DNA of 44,148 nucleotides from Nitrospira sp. CG24A (GTDB taxonomy: Bacteria > Nitrospirota > Nitrospiria > Nitrospirales > Nitrospiraceae). The stretch is from positions 96,495-140,642 of the forward strand of contig NEWT02000033.1 of NCBI GenBank assembly GCA_002869925.2, written 5' to 3'. The number at the start of each line of letters is the position of its first letter. Position 1 is the first letter of the stretch. This document shows positions 16,181 to 25,267 of the stretch, in pieces. A model generated the notes under the pieces. The model saw only the letters and a program-made list of their open reading frames with translations, was not told the origin of the DNA and searched no databases. Position numbers and translations under genes: made by a program.

Positions 16181-18531
16181 ACAGACAGTCTTGGGTCACC
16201 CTACTGATCTGGTGCCTGGTACTGGGGTTCGGAGCATGGTTTGTGGCTGCGCGTGCTCAAGTGGAGACCGAACTCTCCCGTTTATTGCCGGACGGTGCCA
16301 CACCAACAGAACGCCTCCTACTTACTGAACTGCGAACAGGCGCGACCGGGCGGCTCATTCTTTTAGCTTTGGAGGGAGAGGGTGCCGATCGGGTGGCAGA
16401 GGCCAACAAACAGTTGGCGACCTGGATGCGTAACAGTGGTTCGTTCCACTATGTCGGCAATGGGGAGCAAGCCTGGACAAAGGAGGAGCGGGAACGCCTC
16501 TTTCAGAATCGGTATATGCTCAGTCCAGGCGTTCAGGAGTCGGCATTCAGTCGAGATCATCTCCGCAACTCCCTTGAGCTGCGGCTGAATGACCTCACCT
16601 CTCCCCTGTCACCAATGATCAAGGAAATGATCCCAGCCGATCCCTCTGGCGAGTTCATGAAAATTCTTCAAGCCTGGATGACCTCGACGGCTCCCGCACG
16701 ACACCAAGGAGTGTGGTTCTCGTCGGACCAGCGGCGCACATTGCTCGTGGCGGAAACGCACGCGGCCGGTTTTGACATGGAGGCCCAAGAACAACTCCAA
16801 GGGCAAATTAGAGAAGCCTTCAGAACAGTCTCCGGAACTTCCCCTGGTGCAGCTCCCATTCAGTTGGTGATGACGGGGCCCAGCGTCATTGCGGTCGAGA
16901 TGCGGCAGGCCATTCAAGACGATGTGTGGCGGTTGTCCTTGTATGCGACATTGCTGGTCACCACGTTTCTCTTCGTGAGCTATAGATCGGTCTCTGTTCT
17001 TGCTCTCAGCCTCCTCCCTTTGGCGAGCGCGATCCTGGCCGGAATTGTAGCCGTGAGTCTTGTGTTCGGATCCATTCACGGCATGACCTTGGCGTTTGGG
17101 ATTACGTTGTTAGGCGTGGTAGACGATTATCCCATCCATCTGTTCAGCCATCTCACGAAGGAGAGCCGGGCGCCGGCCGTGATGAAAGAGATCTGGCCGA
17201 CGATGCGCCTTGGAGTCGTGGCGACGGCTCTTGGCTTCTCGGCATTACTCCTAAGCGGGTTCCCTGGCCTATCGCAACTAGGGCTGTTCGCGATGGTCGG
17301 CTTGTTCACGGCCGCATGCGTGACCCGCTGGGTTCTTCCCCACATCGTTCCCATAGGATTTCACACGAGACGCGAAGGGCTGCATGTCGCACGGTGGGTC
17401 GATGCGCTGACAAGAGCACGACTCGTAGTCCCGCTGATGGTGGTCATAGCCATCGGCTCCTTCATCTGGTCAGATACGTCCCTATGGGAGCAGGACATTG
17501 CCAATCTGAGCCCGATTTCGACCGAGATGAAAGAGCGGGATCAAGATCTTCGCAATCAACTCGGGGTACCAGATGTCCGAGACCTCATCGTGGTGGAGGG
17601 CTCAAGCGAAGAGGACGCCCTCCAACGGAGTGAGGCGTTAGCGCTCGCGTTGGATCCGCTCGTGAGAAATGGAGAACTGGCAGGATACGATCTCGCTGCT
17701 CGCTATTTGCCCAGTCGCAAGACGCAGCAGGCGCGCCAAGCATTCTTGCCTGATCACGAAATCTTGGAACGGAATCTCACCTCGGCCATGAAGGGTCTGC
17801 CATTCAAGCCCAGTCTGTTTCAGCCCTTTCTGGACGCAGCAGAGAAAGCCAGGACGCAGGAGCCGGTCGACATGCAGGCGTTCAGCGGGACGGCGCTGGG
17901 CCTCAAACTGGACTCGCTGCTGTTTATGCATGAGGGACGCTGGGTTGCGGTCATGCCATTACGTGGCGTCTCTGACAGGCAGAAATTCCGGGATTTTCTG
18001 ACGCCCTGGAGTGAGGAGAAGATTACCTATTTGGATTTGAAGGAAGAATCAAACCGAATGATCAGTGTGTACCGAAATGAAACGCTCCGACTGTTGGGGT
18101 GGGGGGTCCTGTCCATCGGTCTCGTGCTGCTGGTCGGGCTCCAGGCTCCCATCACCGTGTTACGAGTGATGCTCCCAATCGGGAGCGCCATCGTGGTGGT
18201 AGCTGCTCTACTGCACCTGCTAGGTGAACGGTTCTCGCTGTTCCACCTTGCGTCTTTTCTGCTGGTTATCGGTCTCGGGTTGGACTACGCGCTGTTCTTT
18301 AACCGGAGACATGGGAGCCTGGCGGAACGAGGACGCACCGTCTATGGCCTGGTTGTGTGCAGCACGACTACAATCTTGGTATTCGGAGTTTTGGCCCTCT
18401 CGCAGATCCCCGTGCTCCGAGCCATCGGATTGACCACGGCCTTGGGATCGCTGGCCTGTCTGGTTTTTGCCGCGTTCCTAGCTGAGTCGCCCAAGAAACC
18501 ACCTCTTCTCGCCGCGACTTCCCCCGACTGA
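16177..18531 (+). CDS. MMPL/RND-family exporter (XanF-like)
   Basis: A 784-residue inner-membrane exporter. The layout is two copies of one membrane anchor, a periplasmic loop and about five membrane helices. The first helix group includes LYATLLVTTFLFVSYRSVSV near 260 and the motif GVVDDYPIHLFSHL near 315; the second lies near 640-780 and includes GLGLDYALFFNRRHG, the matching motif of the other half. Members in xanthomonadin and aryl-polyene clusters move the pigment lipid toward the outer membrane. It overlaps the LolA-like gene by 4 bp. Unlike the other junctions, its stop is followed by 82 bp or more before the ketosynthase gene, and a candidate promoter begins at its stop codon. Confidence 0.88.
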   Translation: MNRQSWVTLLIWCLVLGFGAWFVAARAQVETELSRLLPDGATPTERLLLTELRTGATGRLILLALEGEGADRVAEANKQLATWMRNSGSFHYVGNGEQAWTKEERERLFQNRYMLSPGVQESAFSRDHLRNSLELRLNDLTSPLSPMIKEMIPADPSGEFMKILQAWMTSTAPARHQGVWFSSDQRRTLLVAETHAAGFDMEAQEQLQGQIREAFRTVSGTSPGAAPIQLVMTGPSVIAVEMRQAIQDDVWRLSLYATLLVTTFLFVSYRSVSVLALSLLPLASAILAGIVAVSLVFGSIHGMTLAFGITLLGVVDDYPIHLFSHLTKESRAPAVMKEIWPTMRLGVVATALGFSALLLSGFPGLSQLGLFAMVGLFTAACVTRWVLPHIVPIGFHTRREGLHVARWVDALTRARLVVPLMVVIAIGSFIWSDTSLWEQDIANLSPISTEMKERDQDLRNQLGVPDVRDLIVVEGSSEEDALQRSEALALALDPLVRNGELAGYDLAARYLPSRKTQQARQAFLPDHEILERNLTSAMKGLPFKPSLFQPFLDAAEKARTQEPVDMQAFSGTALGLKLDSLLFMHEGRWVAVMPLRGVSDRQKFRDFLTPWSEEKITYLDLKEESNRMISVYRNETLRLLGWGVLSIGLVLLVGLQAPITVLRVMLPIGSAIVVVAALLHLLGERFSLFHLASFLLVIGLGLDYALFFNRRHGSLAERGRTVYGLVVCSTTTILVFGVLALSQIPVLRAIGLTTALGSLACLVFAAFLAESPKKPPLLAATSPD

Positions 18532-18569
18532 GCAGTTTTGCACAGTCGGTTTCCCCGTAATCTGATAAT
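18528..18569 (+). promoter_or_regulatory. candidate Crp-type internal promoter (site k) for the ketosynthase half of the operon
   Basis: CTGAGCAGTTTTGCACAGTC at 18528-18547 matches the consensus of the other sites at 15 of 19 defined positions and begins at the stop codon of the exporter gene. GATAAT follows after 16 bp (18564-18569). A good GGAGGA ribosome site and the ATG at 18614 come next. Orientation and distance fit the other ten sites. Confidence 0.5.
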
Positions 18570-18613
18570 TTTCTCCCTGGCGGGTTTGATCGCCATCGTG
18601 GAGGAATGCCTGC

Positions 18614-19978
18614 ATGCCACAAGGTTTGGTTCATGAACCCATAGCGAAAGACCTACCCCGTCTCGTTGAGAATCGCCGCTCAAATCAGGCCATCGATGAT
18701 GGCCCTCACGATCCTCAAGACTACCAACACACAGTTCCTCAACATCAGCAAGTTGGGGCACGATTGATGACGCCGCTCATTCTCACCCGCTACACCATCG
18801 TCTCTGCACTGGGGAAGGGTCTCACCGAGACCTATCAGGCCTTGCGGAATCGGCGTTCAGGGTTGCGGCCCTGCGACTTCGAGGATGTGGGAATCACCAC
18901 CTACATCGGCCGGGTCGATGATGTGGAAGACGTGTTCCTCGGCGGTGGTGCGACCTCAGCGGAATTGGAACGGTTCGACTGCAGGAATAATCGGCTCGCG
19001 CTCCTCGCACTCCAGCAAGATGGATTCATCCAAGCCGCCATAGAGGCCCGGGAGCGCTACGGCGCCCACCGCGTGGCGGTGATACTCGGTTCGAGCACCT
19101 CGGGTATCCTGGAAACGGAACATGCATATAACCGCCGTAACCCTGCTACCGGCGCCTTGCCGTCGGCGTACCTGACGTCCCATCGATATACCCATAACAT
19201 GTTTTCGTCCGCGCATTTCGTGCGCACATACCTGGGGCTGCGGGGACCAGCGATGGTCATCTCCACGGCCTGCTCGTCGAGCGCGAAGGCATTTGCAACG
19301 GCGGCACGATTCATCGAAGCCGGATTCTGCGATGCGGCGGTGGTCGGCGGCGTGGATAGCCTCTGTCTGACGATTCTATATGGATTCGCTTCCTTGGGAC
19401 TGACGTCGTGTGCTCCCTGCCGTCCATGCGATGTGAATCGCAACGGACTGACGTTGGGCGAATCGGCCGGCTTTGCGTTACTGGAAAAATCAGAGGAGGC
19501 AGGTCGGCCCGGGGCGGTGGCGTTATTGGGCTACGGGGAGAGTTGCGATGGGTATCATATGTCGCATCCCCATCCGGAAGGGACCGGAGCGATCAAAGCG
19601 ATGCACGCGGCTTTGCTGCGGAGTGCTCTCACCCCTGGAGACATCGACTACATTCATCTGCACGGCACCGCGACCAAGTCGAACGACAGCATTGAAGATA
19701 CAGCCATCCATTCAGTGTTTGGCCCCTCGACCCTCTGCAGTTCGACCAAAGGGTGGACGGGACATACATTGGGGGCAGCGGGAGTCACGGGAGCCGTGAT
19801 TGCCGCGATGTGCCTCACGCACAGTTTTGTTCCCGGGACACTGAACACGACTCGCATCGATCCCAGCTTGTGCAGTCACGTGATGATGGAAAATAGAGAG
19901 CAGCAGGTTCGGCGGGTGTTGAGTAATAGCTTTGGGTTTGGCGGCAATAACTGCAGCCTGATTTTCGGAACTGTCTGA
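18614..19978 (+). CDS. beta-ketoacyl-ACP synthase (ApeO/FabF-like)
   Basis: The condensing enzyme that extends the aryl starter by malonyl units. Numbered from the internal Met encoded at 18767, the triad is complete: Cys169 in STACSSSAK, His299 in HLHGTATKSND, His333 in WTGHTLGAAG; NSFGFGGNN closes the protein. The ATG at 18614 has a strong GGAGGA ribosome site but adds 51 polar residues (from MPQGLVHEP) not expected in the family. The ATG at 18767 (MTPLILTRYTIVSALGKG) matches the usual family start but has only a weak GGGG in front. Either the enzyme is N-terminally extended, or the 5' part is the remnant of a lost gene. It is followed with a 1-bp overlap by its partner subunit. Confidence 0.88.
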   Translation: MPQGLVHEPIAKDLPRLVENRRSNQAIDDGPHDPQDYQHTVPQHQQVGARLMTPLILTRYTIVSALGKGLTETYQALRNRRSGLRPCDFEDVGITTYIGRVDDVEDVFLGGGATSAELERFDCRNNRLALLALQQDGFIQAAIEARERYGAHRVAVILGSSTSGILETEHAYNRRNPATGALPSAYLTSHRYTHNMFSSAHFVRTYLGLRGPAMVISTACSSSAKAFATAARFIEAGFCDAAVVGGVDSLCLTILYGFASLGLTSCAPCRPCDVNRNGLTLGESAGFALLEKSEEAGRPGAVALLGYGESCDGYHMSHPHPEGTGAIKAMHAALLRSALTPGDIDYIHLHGTATKSNDSIEDTAIHSVFGPSTLCSSTKGWTGHTLGAAGVTGAVIAAMCLTHSFVPGTLNTTRIDPSLCSHVMMENREQQVRRVLSNSFGFGGNNCSLIFGTV

Positions 19979-20775
19979 TGGAATTGTATGTAAACGGGAT
20001 AGGCCTATTAGGGCCGGGGCTTGCAAATTGGACAGAAGGTCGAATACTGCTGGCAAGCGAAAGCCCTTCTTGTGAAGCGGCCATGCCGGAGCCGAGCGCA
20101 AGTATACTTCCGGCAAACGAACTGCGACGCAGCAGCGAAAGTGTGCGCTGGGCTCTCCATGTAGCCCAGGAGTCCATGCAGCAGGCAGAGACCGATCCGC
20201 GCGAGGTGACATCCGTCTTCGCAACCTCCGAGGGCGAGACCGGTGTCTTGGATCGTCTCTGCACGGCGCTGGCCGAGCCGCAACGGACGATTTCTCCCAC
20301 ACTGTTCCACCACTCCGTCCATAATGCCGCGTCCGGCTACTGGGGCATCGCCACGGGCTCACAGCAATCGTCAACCGTGCTGGCCTGTTATGATTCTTCC
20401 TTCTGTGCCGCCTTGCTGGAGGCAGCCGCCTATGCGCAGATCGAGGAACGGTCTGTACTCTTGGTGGCCTATGATCTTCCGCCACCCCCTCCTCTCTATG
20501 CTGCGAGACCCCTGGGAGGAGGATTTGCGGCCGCGCTCTTATTGACCCGAGCCCCTGGACCCCACAACCTCGCCCAACTCGATCTCACTCTTTCCAATGA
20601 CCTCTCTGAGGAAGCGACAATCATGGACGATGTGCGACTGGAAACCCTTCGGACCAGGAATCAAGCCGCTCAGTCATTACCGCTCCTGGCTGCCATCGCG
20701 AGGCAGTGCAATACGCTGGTCCGTCTTCAGTATCTAGAAGACCAACAGATATTGATCCGGGTAGCACCATGCTGA
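19978..20775 (+). CDS. ketosynthase-like chain-length factor (ApeC-like)
   Basis: A 265-residue protein of the short ketosynthase N-terminal-like family found beside ketosynthases in aryl-polyene clusters. The typical segment FHHSVHNAASGYWGIATG is present near residue 110-127, and there is no nucleophilic Cys in the place used by true ketosynthases, so it should be a non-catalytic partner. Heterodimers of this kind set chain length in characterised systems (ApeO-ApeC, recalled). The start overlaps the ketosynthase stop by 1 bp and the end overlaps the next gene by 7 bp, which supports equal production of the two subunits. Confidence 0.82.
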   Translation: MELYVNGIGLLGPGLANWTEGRILLASESPSCEAAMPEPSASILPANELRRSSESVRWALHVAQESMQQAETDPREVTSVFATSEGETGVLDRLCTALAEPQRTISPTLFHHSVHNAASGYWGIATGSQQSSTVLACYDSSFCAALLEAAAYAQIEERSVLLVAYDLPPPPPLYAARPLGGGFAAALLLTRAPGPHNLAQLDLTLSNDLSEEATIMDDVRLETLRTRNQAAQSLPLLAAIARQCNTLVRLQYLEDQQILIRVAPC

Positions 20776-21218
20776 GGATCGGCAAAGCCGCTATCTGCAG
20801 ATTGATTCCGCACCACGGCACGATGTGTTTGTTGAATGCGGTCGAGCAATGGAATGACACCAGCATTCTGTGTACGACCGCGTCGCATCGTGACGCGACG
20901 AATCCTCTCCGGCGGAACAACCGATTGGAAGCGATCTGCGGACTGGAGTATGCGGCACAGGCGATGGCGGTGCATGTCGGGCTTCTGCAGCCGAGGAAGG
21001 AGCATCGGCTCGCCGTAGGATACCTGGGCGCCGTCAAGAATCTAATGCTTCAGGCCACTCGTCTGGACAATGTGAAGGCAGACCTGACAGTTCATGCTAC
21101 CCGTCTAGTCGGTGAAGCGGGCTGTTTTATTTACACCTTTCGAGTGTCGGCTGAGCGACAAGAGTTGCTGGAAGGGCGGGCATCCATATTCCTCAAATAC
21201 CGCGACCACCAATTATGA
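20769..21218 (+). CDS. hotdog-fold dehydratase (ApeP-like)
   Basis: A 149-residue hotdog protein, the second dehydratase of the cluster. PHHGTMCLLNAVEQW at residues 14-28 is the characteristic segment of the ApeP-type 3-hydroxyacyl-ACP dehydratases, with a His pair instead of the HFPGH of the first enzyme. GLEYAAQAMAVHVGLL further on fits the central helix, and GYLGAVKNLMLQ the following strand. The ATG at 20769 lies inside the end of the chain-length factor gene, and the stop overlaps the ketoreductase start by 4 bp. Confidence 0.82.
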   Translation: MLRIGKAAICRLIPHHGTMCLLNAVEQWNDTSILCTTASHRDATNPLRRNNRLEAICGLEYAAQAMAVHVGLLQPRKEHRLAVGYLGAVKNLMLQATRLDNVKADLTVHATRLVGEAGCFIYTFRVSAERQELLEGRASIFLKYRDHQL

Positions 21219-21934
21219 AGCGAGCATTAGTCACAGGAGGCAGCGGTCAAATCGGCGCCGCGATCAGCCGGCAACTGGCGCAGGAGCGCCTGCACGTCAT
21301 TGTCCATGCGCATCGCAATCGTGCTGCGGCTGAAGCGGTGACCGAGCAGATCATCGAAGCAGGAGGATCGGCCAGCGTCGCCTGCTTCGATGCCAGCGAT
21401 ACCCAGGCCACCAATAGGGCCCTTGTGCAGATTCTGGAAGCCGGCCCAATCCAGGTGCTCGTGAACAATGCAGGTGTCTATGACGATGCCCCGATGGCAG
21501 GCATGCGGGCGGAACAATGGAACCACGTGATCGCGGTCTCGCTAGGCGGCTTTTTCAATGTGACTCAGCCGTTGCTCCTTCCGATGATCGGCACTCGGTG
21601 GGGACGGATCATCACGGTTTCGTCGGTCTCAGCCCTGCTCGGCAATCGAGGCCAGACGAATTATGCAGCGGCCAAAGCGGGGCTCCACGGCGCCTCGAAA
21701 TCGCTTGCACGGGAGGTCGCCTCTCGTGGCGTGACCGTCAATGTGGTGGCGCTGGGTTTTATTGAATCGCGGATGGTCGAGCAAAGTTGCAAACCCGAAA
21801 AGATCGAGGCCTTGGTACCGATGAAGCGAGCCGGGACGCCTCAAGAGGTTGCAGACCTGGTCGGATTCCTGGCCTCCGAGAAGGCCAACTATATCTCCGG
21901 CCAAGTGATCGGTCTCAATGGAGGAATGGTGTGA
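21215..21934 (+). CDS. 3-oxoacyl-ACP reductase (FabG/ApeQ-like)
   Basis: A 239-residue short-chain dehydrogenase that reduces the 3-keto group with NADPH after each condensation. The cofactor motif TGGSGQIG lies at residues 7-14, NNAG at 84-87, and the catalytic residues are Ser137, Tyr150 and Lys154 (YAAAK). The C-terminus (GQVIGLNGGMV) is typical of FabG. ATG at 21215 overlaps the dehydratase stop (ATGA), and GTGA links it to the next gene. Confidence 0.9.
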   Translation: MKRALVTGGSGQIGAAISRQLAQERLHVIVHAHRNRAAAEAVTEQIIEAGGSASVACFDASDTQATNRALVQILEAGPIQVLVNNAGVYDDAPMAGMRAEQWNHVIAVSLGGFFNVTQPLLLPMIGTRWGRIITVSSVSALLGNRGQTNYAAAKAGLHGASKSLAREVASRGVTVNVVALGFIESRMVEQSCKPEKIEALVPMKRAGTPQEVADLVGFLASEKANYISGQVIGLNGGMV

Positions 21935-22662
21935 ACGTCGATTCACAGTACTGGGTGGTGATCCCCGCCTATAATGAAATGGCAACGATCAGGGACGTGG
22001 TATTGCGGACGATCCGACAAACCAAGAACGTGATCATCGTGGACGATGGATCCACCGATGGCACGGCAGAAGTCTTAGTTGACTTGCCCGTGACGCTGCT
22101 GAGAAATCCTACGAATTGCGGAAAGGCCACCAGCCTATGGCGTGGCTTTCAACAGGCATTGACTGCAGGAGCCTCCGGCGTCGTGACACTGGACGGCGAT
22201 GGCCAACATGCACCAGAAGACATTCCACGATTGCTCGCTGAAGCTGCCTCCCATCCCGATCATGTCATCATCGGCGCCCGCCGAGGAGATCAGCGACGCG
22301 CGGCCTACTGGCGCTATGTCGCGAACCGTGTAGCTGATTTCTGGGTCTCCTGGGCTGCGGGCTGTTCATTTGCAGATAGTCAGTCGGGTTTTCGTGTCTA
22401 TCCCGCATCACTGTTGAGTCGCGTGAAGATCACACATGGAAAAGCCAGGAGCTTCGTCTTTGAAAGCGAAATTCTGATCGAGGCCACACGCTCAGGACAT
22501 CAAAGCCTGGCAGTTCCCATTGAAGCCCTGCGCCGTCCTGGAGCGCGACCGAGTTATTTTCGGCCGGTGTCCGACATCACCCGCATCACCTGTATGGTGG
22601 GGTGGAAACTTATGTCTAGGGGCATGTACCCGATCGGACTCTACCGCTCGTTCTTTAAATAG
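21931..22662 (+). CDS. family 2 glycosyltransferase
   Basis: A 243-residue GT-A enzyme resembling dolichyl-phosphate mannosyltransferase-type proteins. The nucleotide-sugar motifs are VIPAYNE (residues 10-16), IVDDGSTDGT (36-45) and TLDGDGQH, the DxD region. SFADSQSGFRVYP is also typical. The GTG start at 21931 overlaps the ketoreductase stop and follows GGAGGA. It ends the pigment operon. In related clusters a glycosyltransferase decorates the polyene or its lipid carrier; the sugar cannot be told. The short C-terminal region (MVGWKLMSRGMYPIGLY) may lie on the membrane. Confidence 0.82.
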   Translation: MNVDSQYWVVIPAYNEMATIRDVVLRTIRQTKNVIIVDDGSTDGTAEVLVDLPVTLLRNPTNCGKATSLWRGFQQALTAGASGVVTLDGDGQHAPEDIPRLLAEAASHPDHVIIGARRGDQRRAAYWRYVANRVADFWVSWAAGCSFADSQSGFRVYPASLLSRVKITHGKARSFVFESEILIEATRSGHQSLAVPIEALRRPGARPSYFRPVSDITRITCMVGWKLMSRGMYPIGLYRSFFK

Positions 22663-22709
22663 GCCTCCGGCGCGTCGAGCAGCCAATACCCTCCCCCGCT
22701 CGTCCTGGT

Positions 22710-22805
22710 GACTTCGTCTTGCTGAGCCCGGTCTGAGCCACCCTCGCACTAAGGATGTTCCACGATGCCGATGCAGAATTGTGCGCGAACCCCTTAGACG
22801 AAGTC
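22710..22805. repeat. interrupted inverted repeat between convergent genes
   Basis: GACTTCGTCT at 22710-22719 and AGACGAAGTC at 22796-22805 are perfect 10-bp inverted copies about 76 bp apart. The region separates the end of the pigment operon from the convergent DUF1207 gene and may help end transcription in both directions. There is no T-run. Confidence 0.35.
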
Positions 22806-22822
22806 GATGAAGCGGGGGTGGA

Positions 22823-23995
22823 TCAGTAATAGAGGTGAATGCCAAGTCCGAACCATTCGGTATTTTGAGTATAGAATTGTCCGTTGGGTGAGGGACCGCC
22901 GAAATACTCCGCCAATACCTGTAATCTGCGATCTCCGATTCTCGCGTTCTCGAACTGAAGTCCAGCCATCACGGAGCTGGCGACCTTCCAATTACTTCTC
23001 TCGTTGGCCTGGAAATCTGCATATGCCACTGGACGAACCTTGCCGTCCCACAAGGTCCAGGGGCTGGTGAGTTCTGCTCCCGCTTGGCTCGTGCCACGTT
23101 TCAGATTTTTCGGATCTCGCCCCACCAGCATACCTCCGCCACCATAAACCCTGAACCAGGAGGTCAGCTCATAGGACAATTTCAGATCGAGTTCTTCGAA
23201 GCTCAAATTGATTCGATCGATCGGCGCCCGACTATTGAGGATGAATTCATCGCCCAGGTGTGAACTCTGGTGATGAAGGCGAAAAAACCCTGAGAACGCG
23301 CCGGTCCGGTAGCTAGTGAGCAACCCCGCGATATAGTCAGCGTTGACGAGGTCCAGCGAACCGGACGGGGCACTCATATTGAATAGACTGAAGACTCCGG
23401 CTTGGACCGCGATTTCCCATTGGCCATCGAAAGGAGCGGCATTACGATAGAGGGCAAACGTTTCGCCAAAACTTGCCGAACCGCTATTCCTCGGCTCCTG
23501 ACCCAAAGAAACTTGACGGGACGCCATGGAGAAATGCGGCCAGTGCGGGTCGGCATGGAAAGGAGCCACGAGGAGATCGCGCGGAAGGAATTTTGACTCA
23601 GGCTTGGGAAGCTCTTGCTGGATCCCCTCCCGCGGCCGAACCCCCGGAACAGCGGGAGGCTCCGCGTCCTCTCGGACTTCCGTACGCACGACACCGGGGA
23701 TTTTTCCCAGCGCCGCAATAACTTTTTGTCGGTCGGCCTTGCCTAGCGAAGTGGCGATCAGCACTACCACTCCCTCGTGCACCTGTACAATTGCCCCTGG
23801 TACATTAAATTCGTGCTCGAGAACAGCGGCGGCATAGCCGGCGATGTAGGAGTCGTCAGCGGCGTTCGTTGCCGATGCAACCCCCAGTATGAGACAGAAC
23901 ACGAAGACCATGCCTCTCGTCGCAATCCTGACGGAGCTCAATATAGAGATCCGCCAGATAAGCATGGAATCATCTCTGACAAAAGTTCCCATCAT
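22823..23995 (-). CDS. DUF1207 outer-membrane protein with BON-like N-terminus
   Basis: A 390-residue exported protein. After a long basic leader comes the signal segment MVFVFCLILGVASATNAAD. Residues of about 48-105 look like a BON-type domain (FNVPGAIVQVHEGVVVLIATS, then KIPGVVRTEV). The remaining part is DUF1207: FHADPHWPHFS, NADYIAGLLTSYRTGAFSG, HHQSSHLGDEFIL, GGGGMLVGRDP, and a C-terminal FGGPSPNGQFYTQNTEWFGL that ends in Tyr, consistent with an outer-membrane barrel. The role of DUF1207 is not known to me. GGAGACGG precedes the ATG at 23995. It follows the deacetylase gene on the same strand after 278 bp and may share its transcript. Confidence 0.82.
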   Translation of the reverse strand: MMGTFVRDDSMLIWRISILSSVRIATRGMVFVFCLILGVASATNAADDSYIAGYAAAVLEHEFNVPGAIVQVHEGVVVLIATSLGKADRQKVIAALGKIPGVVRTEVREDAEPPAVPGVRPREGIQQELPKPESKFLPRDLLVAPFHADPHWPHFSMASRQVSLGQEPRNSGSASFGETFALYRNAAPFDGQWEIAVQAGVFSLFNMSAPSGSLDLVNADYIAGLLTSYRTGAFSGFFRLHHQSSHLGDEFILNSRAPIDRINLSFEELDLKLSYELTSWFRVYGGGGMLVGRDPKNLKRGTSQAGAELTSPWTLWDGKVRPVAYADFQANERSNWKVASSVMAGLQFENARIGDRRLQVLAEYFGGPSPNGQFYTQNTEWFGLGIHLYY

Positions 23996-24273
23996 TACAC
24001 CGTCTCCTTCACGTTACGGAGGCAGTGCCCCGCTGCAGGGTTGAGATACGGCTGAGAAGAGCGATGTCCATGCAAAGAGACGTTTTGGGGGAAGTCCCGA
24101 GCATCTGAACAGGCGCTAGTCTCGACTCCGAGTGTCGCGCCTCTCTCGCTCGGCTACCCTGTTGAAGGACACGTAATCCCGACGAGCAGACCCTCGACTT
24201 TCTGCTGTACGGAAATGATTCGCTCACTATCAGCGGATGTATTGATAATCTGAAGTGTGGCTTTATGACGATC

Positions 24274-25206
24274 TCACGGGCGACGGCCTGCTAGGGCAGT
24301 CGCGCACGCATGAACATCTTCTACTGCATCGGGCGGAGATGGCGTATTGCCGTTTGTTTCGCCATATGCAGCACACGCCTGACTCAACGAGTTCGCAAAC
24401 AAAGTAGGCGAATAGTCTTCCTGCAGCATGTGATCGACAAATCGGTCAAGGACAGAAAAATTATCCGGCGTCATGCCCTGCATATTCCATTTAGACATAT
24501 TGCGCGGGAAGGATTGCTGATGGGCATGCACGAATTCGTGAGGATGACAATAGAACACCAGCCGCGAAGTACACCGAGAGATCCTGCGTACCATCCACTT
24601 TATAATCGGCAGGCCGAGTACCCGGAGCGTCGCCATGTTGATGGGGAACAGGAATGCTGAGGGGGCCAGTTCGATGAGCGAGCTGTGTCCCGGCAGGCGC
24701 AAATGAGATGACGAGAGACGGTACGGCTCGCTCGGCGCACGAAAGTATTTCAGGTAATGCACTCGGCCGAAACCGCAATCAAATCGACGCGCCGGCACAG
24801 ATGAATCGTAACGGTACCCCTCGGCTTCGAGCGCTCGTAAGGTCGTTTCGCCGATCCACAAGCTCGGTGCACGAAAGACGACGGGGCGAACCCCTGCGGC
24901 TTTCTCTACAGCCTCCGTGGCTAAGCGGATCCACGTTCGCTGCTGATCATAACTGGCTGACCTGAAATCCTCGTCGGCCTCGAGACTACCGTGTTCCCAG
25001 CCATGTGTGCCAAGTTCGTGCCCTCGTCTCCGACAATCATCGATCAGATCCGGATACCTCTCTGCAAATCGCCCGGCAACAAAAATCGTCGCCTTCACCT
25101 TCCATCGATCACAAAAATCCAATAAGCCCTCCAGCCCGACTTCGGAGCCACGGACCCAATCCACATCGATGGTGAAGTGCCAGGGCTTGTAGATAGGTGG
25201 ACGCAT
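24274..25206 (-). CDS. polysaccharide deacetylase (NodB domain)
   Basis: A 310-residue member of carbohydrate esterase family 4. Metal and catalytic motifs are present: FTIDVDW near residue 12 (first Asp pair) and ELGTHGWEHGS (His pair) near 66. PVVFRAPSLW near 108 is motif 3. CHPHEF near 215 fits the later His-containing motif. No signal peptide is seen, so it may act in the cytosol. It could remove N-acetyl groups from a glycan or glycolipid precursor. The gene lies 61 bp behind the chorismatase gene, so the two are probably one transcript. A link to pigment glycosylation is possible but unproven. Confidence 0.82.
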   Translation of the reverse strand: MRPPIYKPWHFTIDVDWVRGSEVGLEGLLDFCDRWKVKATIFVAGRFAERYPDLIDDCRRRGHELGTHGWEHGSLEADEDFRSASYDQQRTWIRLATEAVEKAAGVRPVVFRAPSLWIGETTLRALEAEGYRYDSSVPARRFDCGFGRVHYLKYFRAPSEPYRLSSSHLRLPGHSSLIELAPSAFLFPINMATLRVLGLPIIKWMVRRISRCTSRLVFYCHPHEFVHAHQQSFPRNMSKWNMQGMTPDNFSVLDRFVDHMLQEDYSPTLFANSLSQACAAYGETNGNTPSPPDAVEDVHACATALAGRRP

Positions 25207-25267
25207 GTGATGACGGTGCTGAGGTTAACCCCGAGACTCAGAATGAAATTTGGATGCAATCCTATGA

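Noticed and set aside
19712-20485. 257-codon ORF antisense to the ketosynthase and chain-length factor genes
   Set aside because: Arg/Pro-rich shadow of two well-supported genes.
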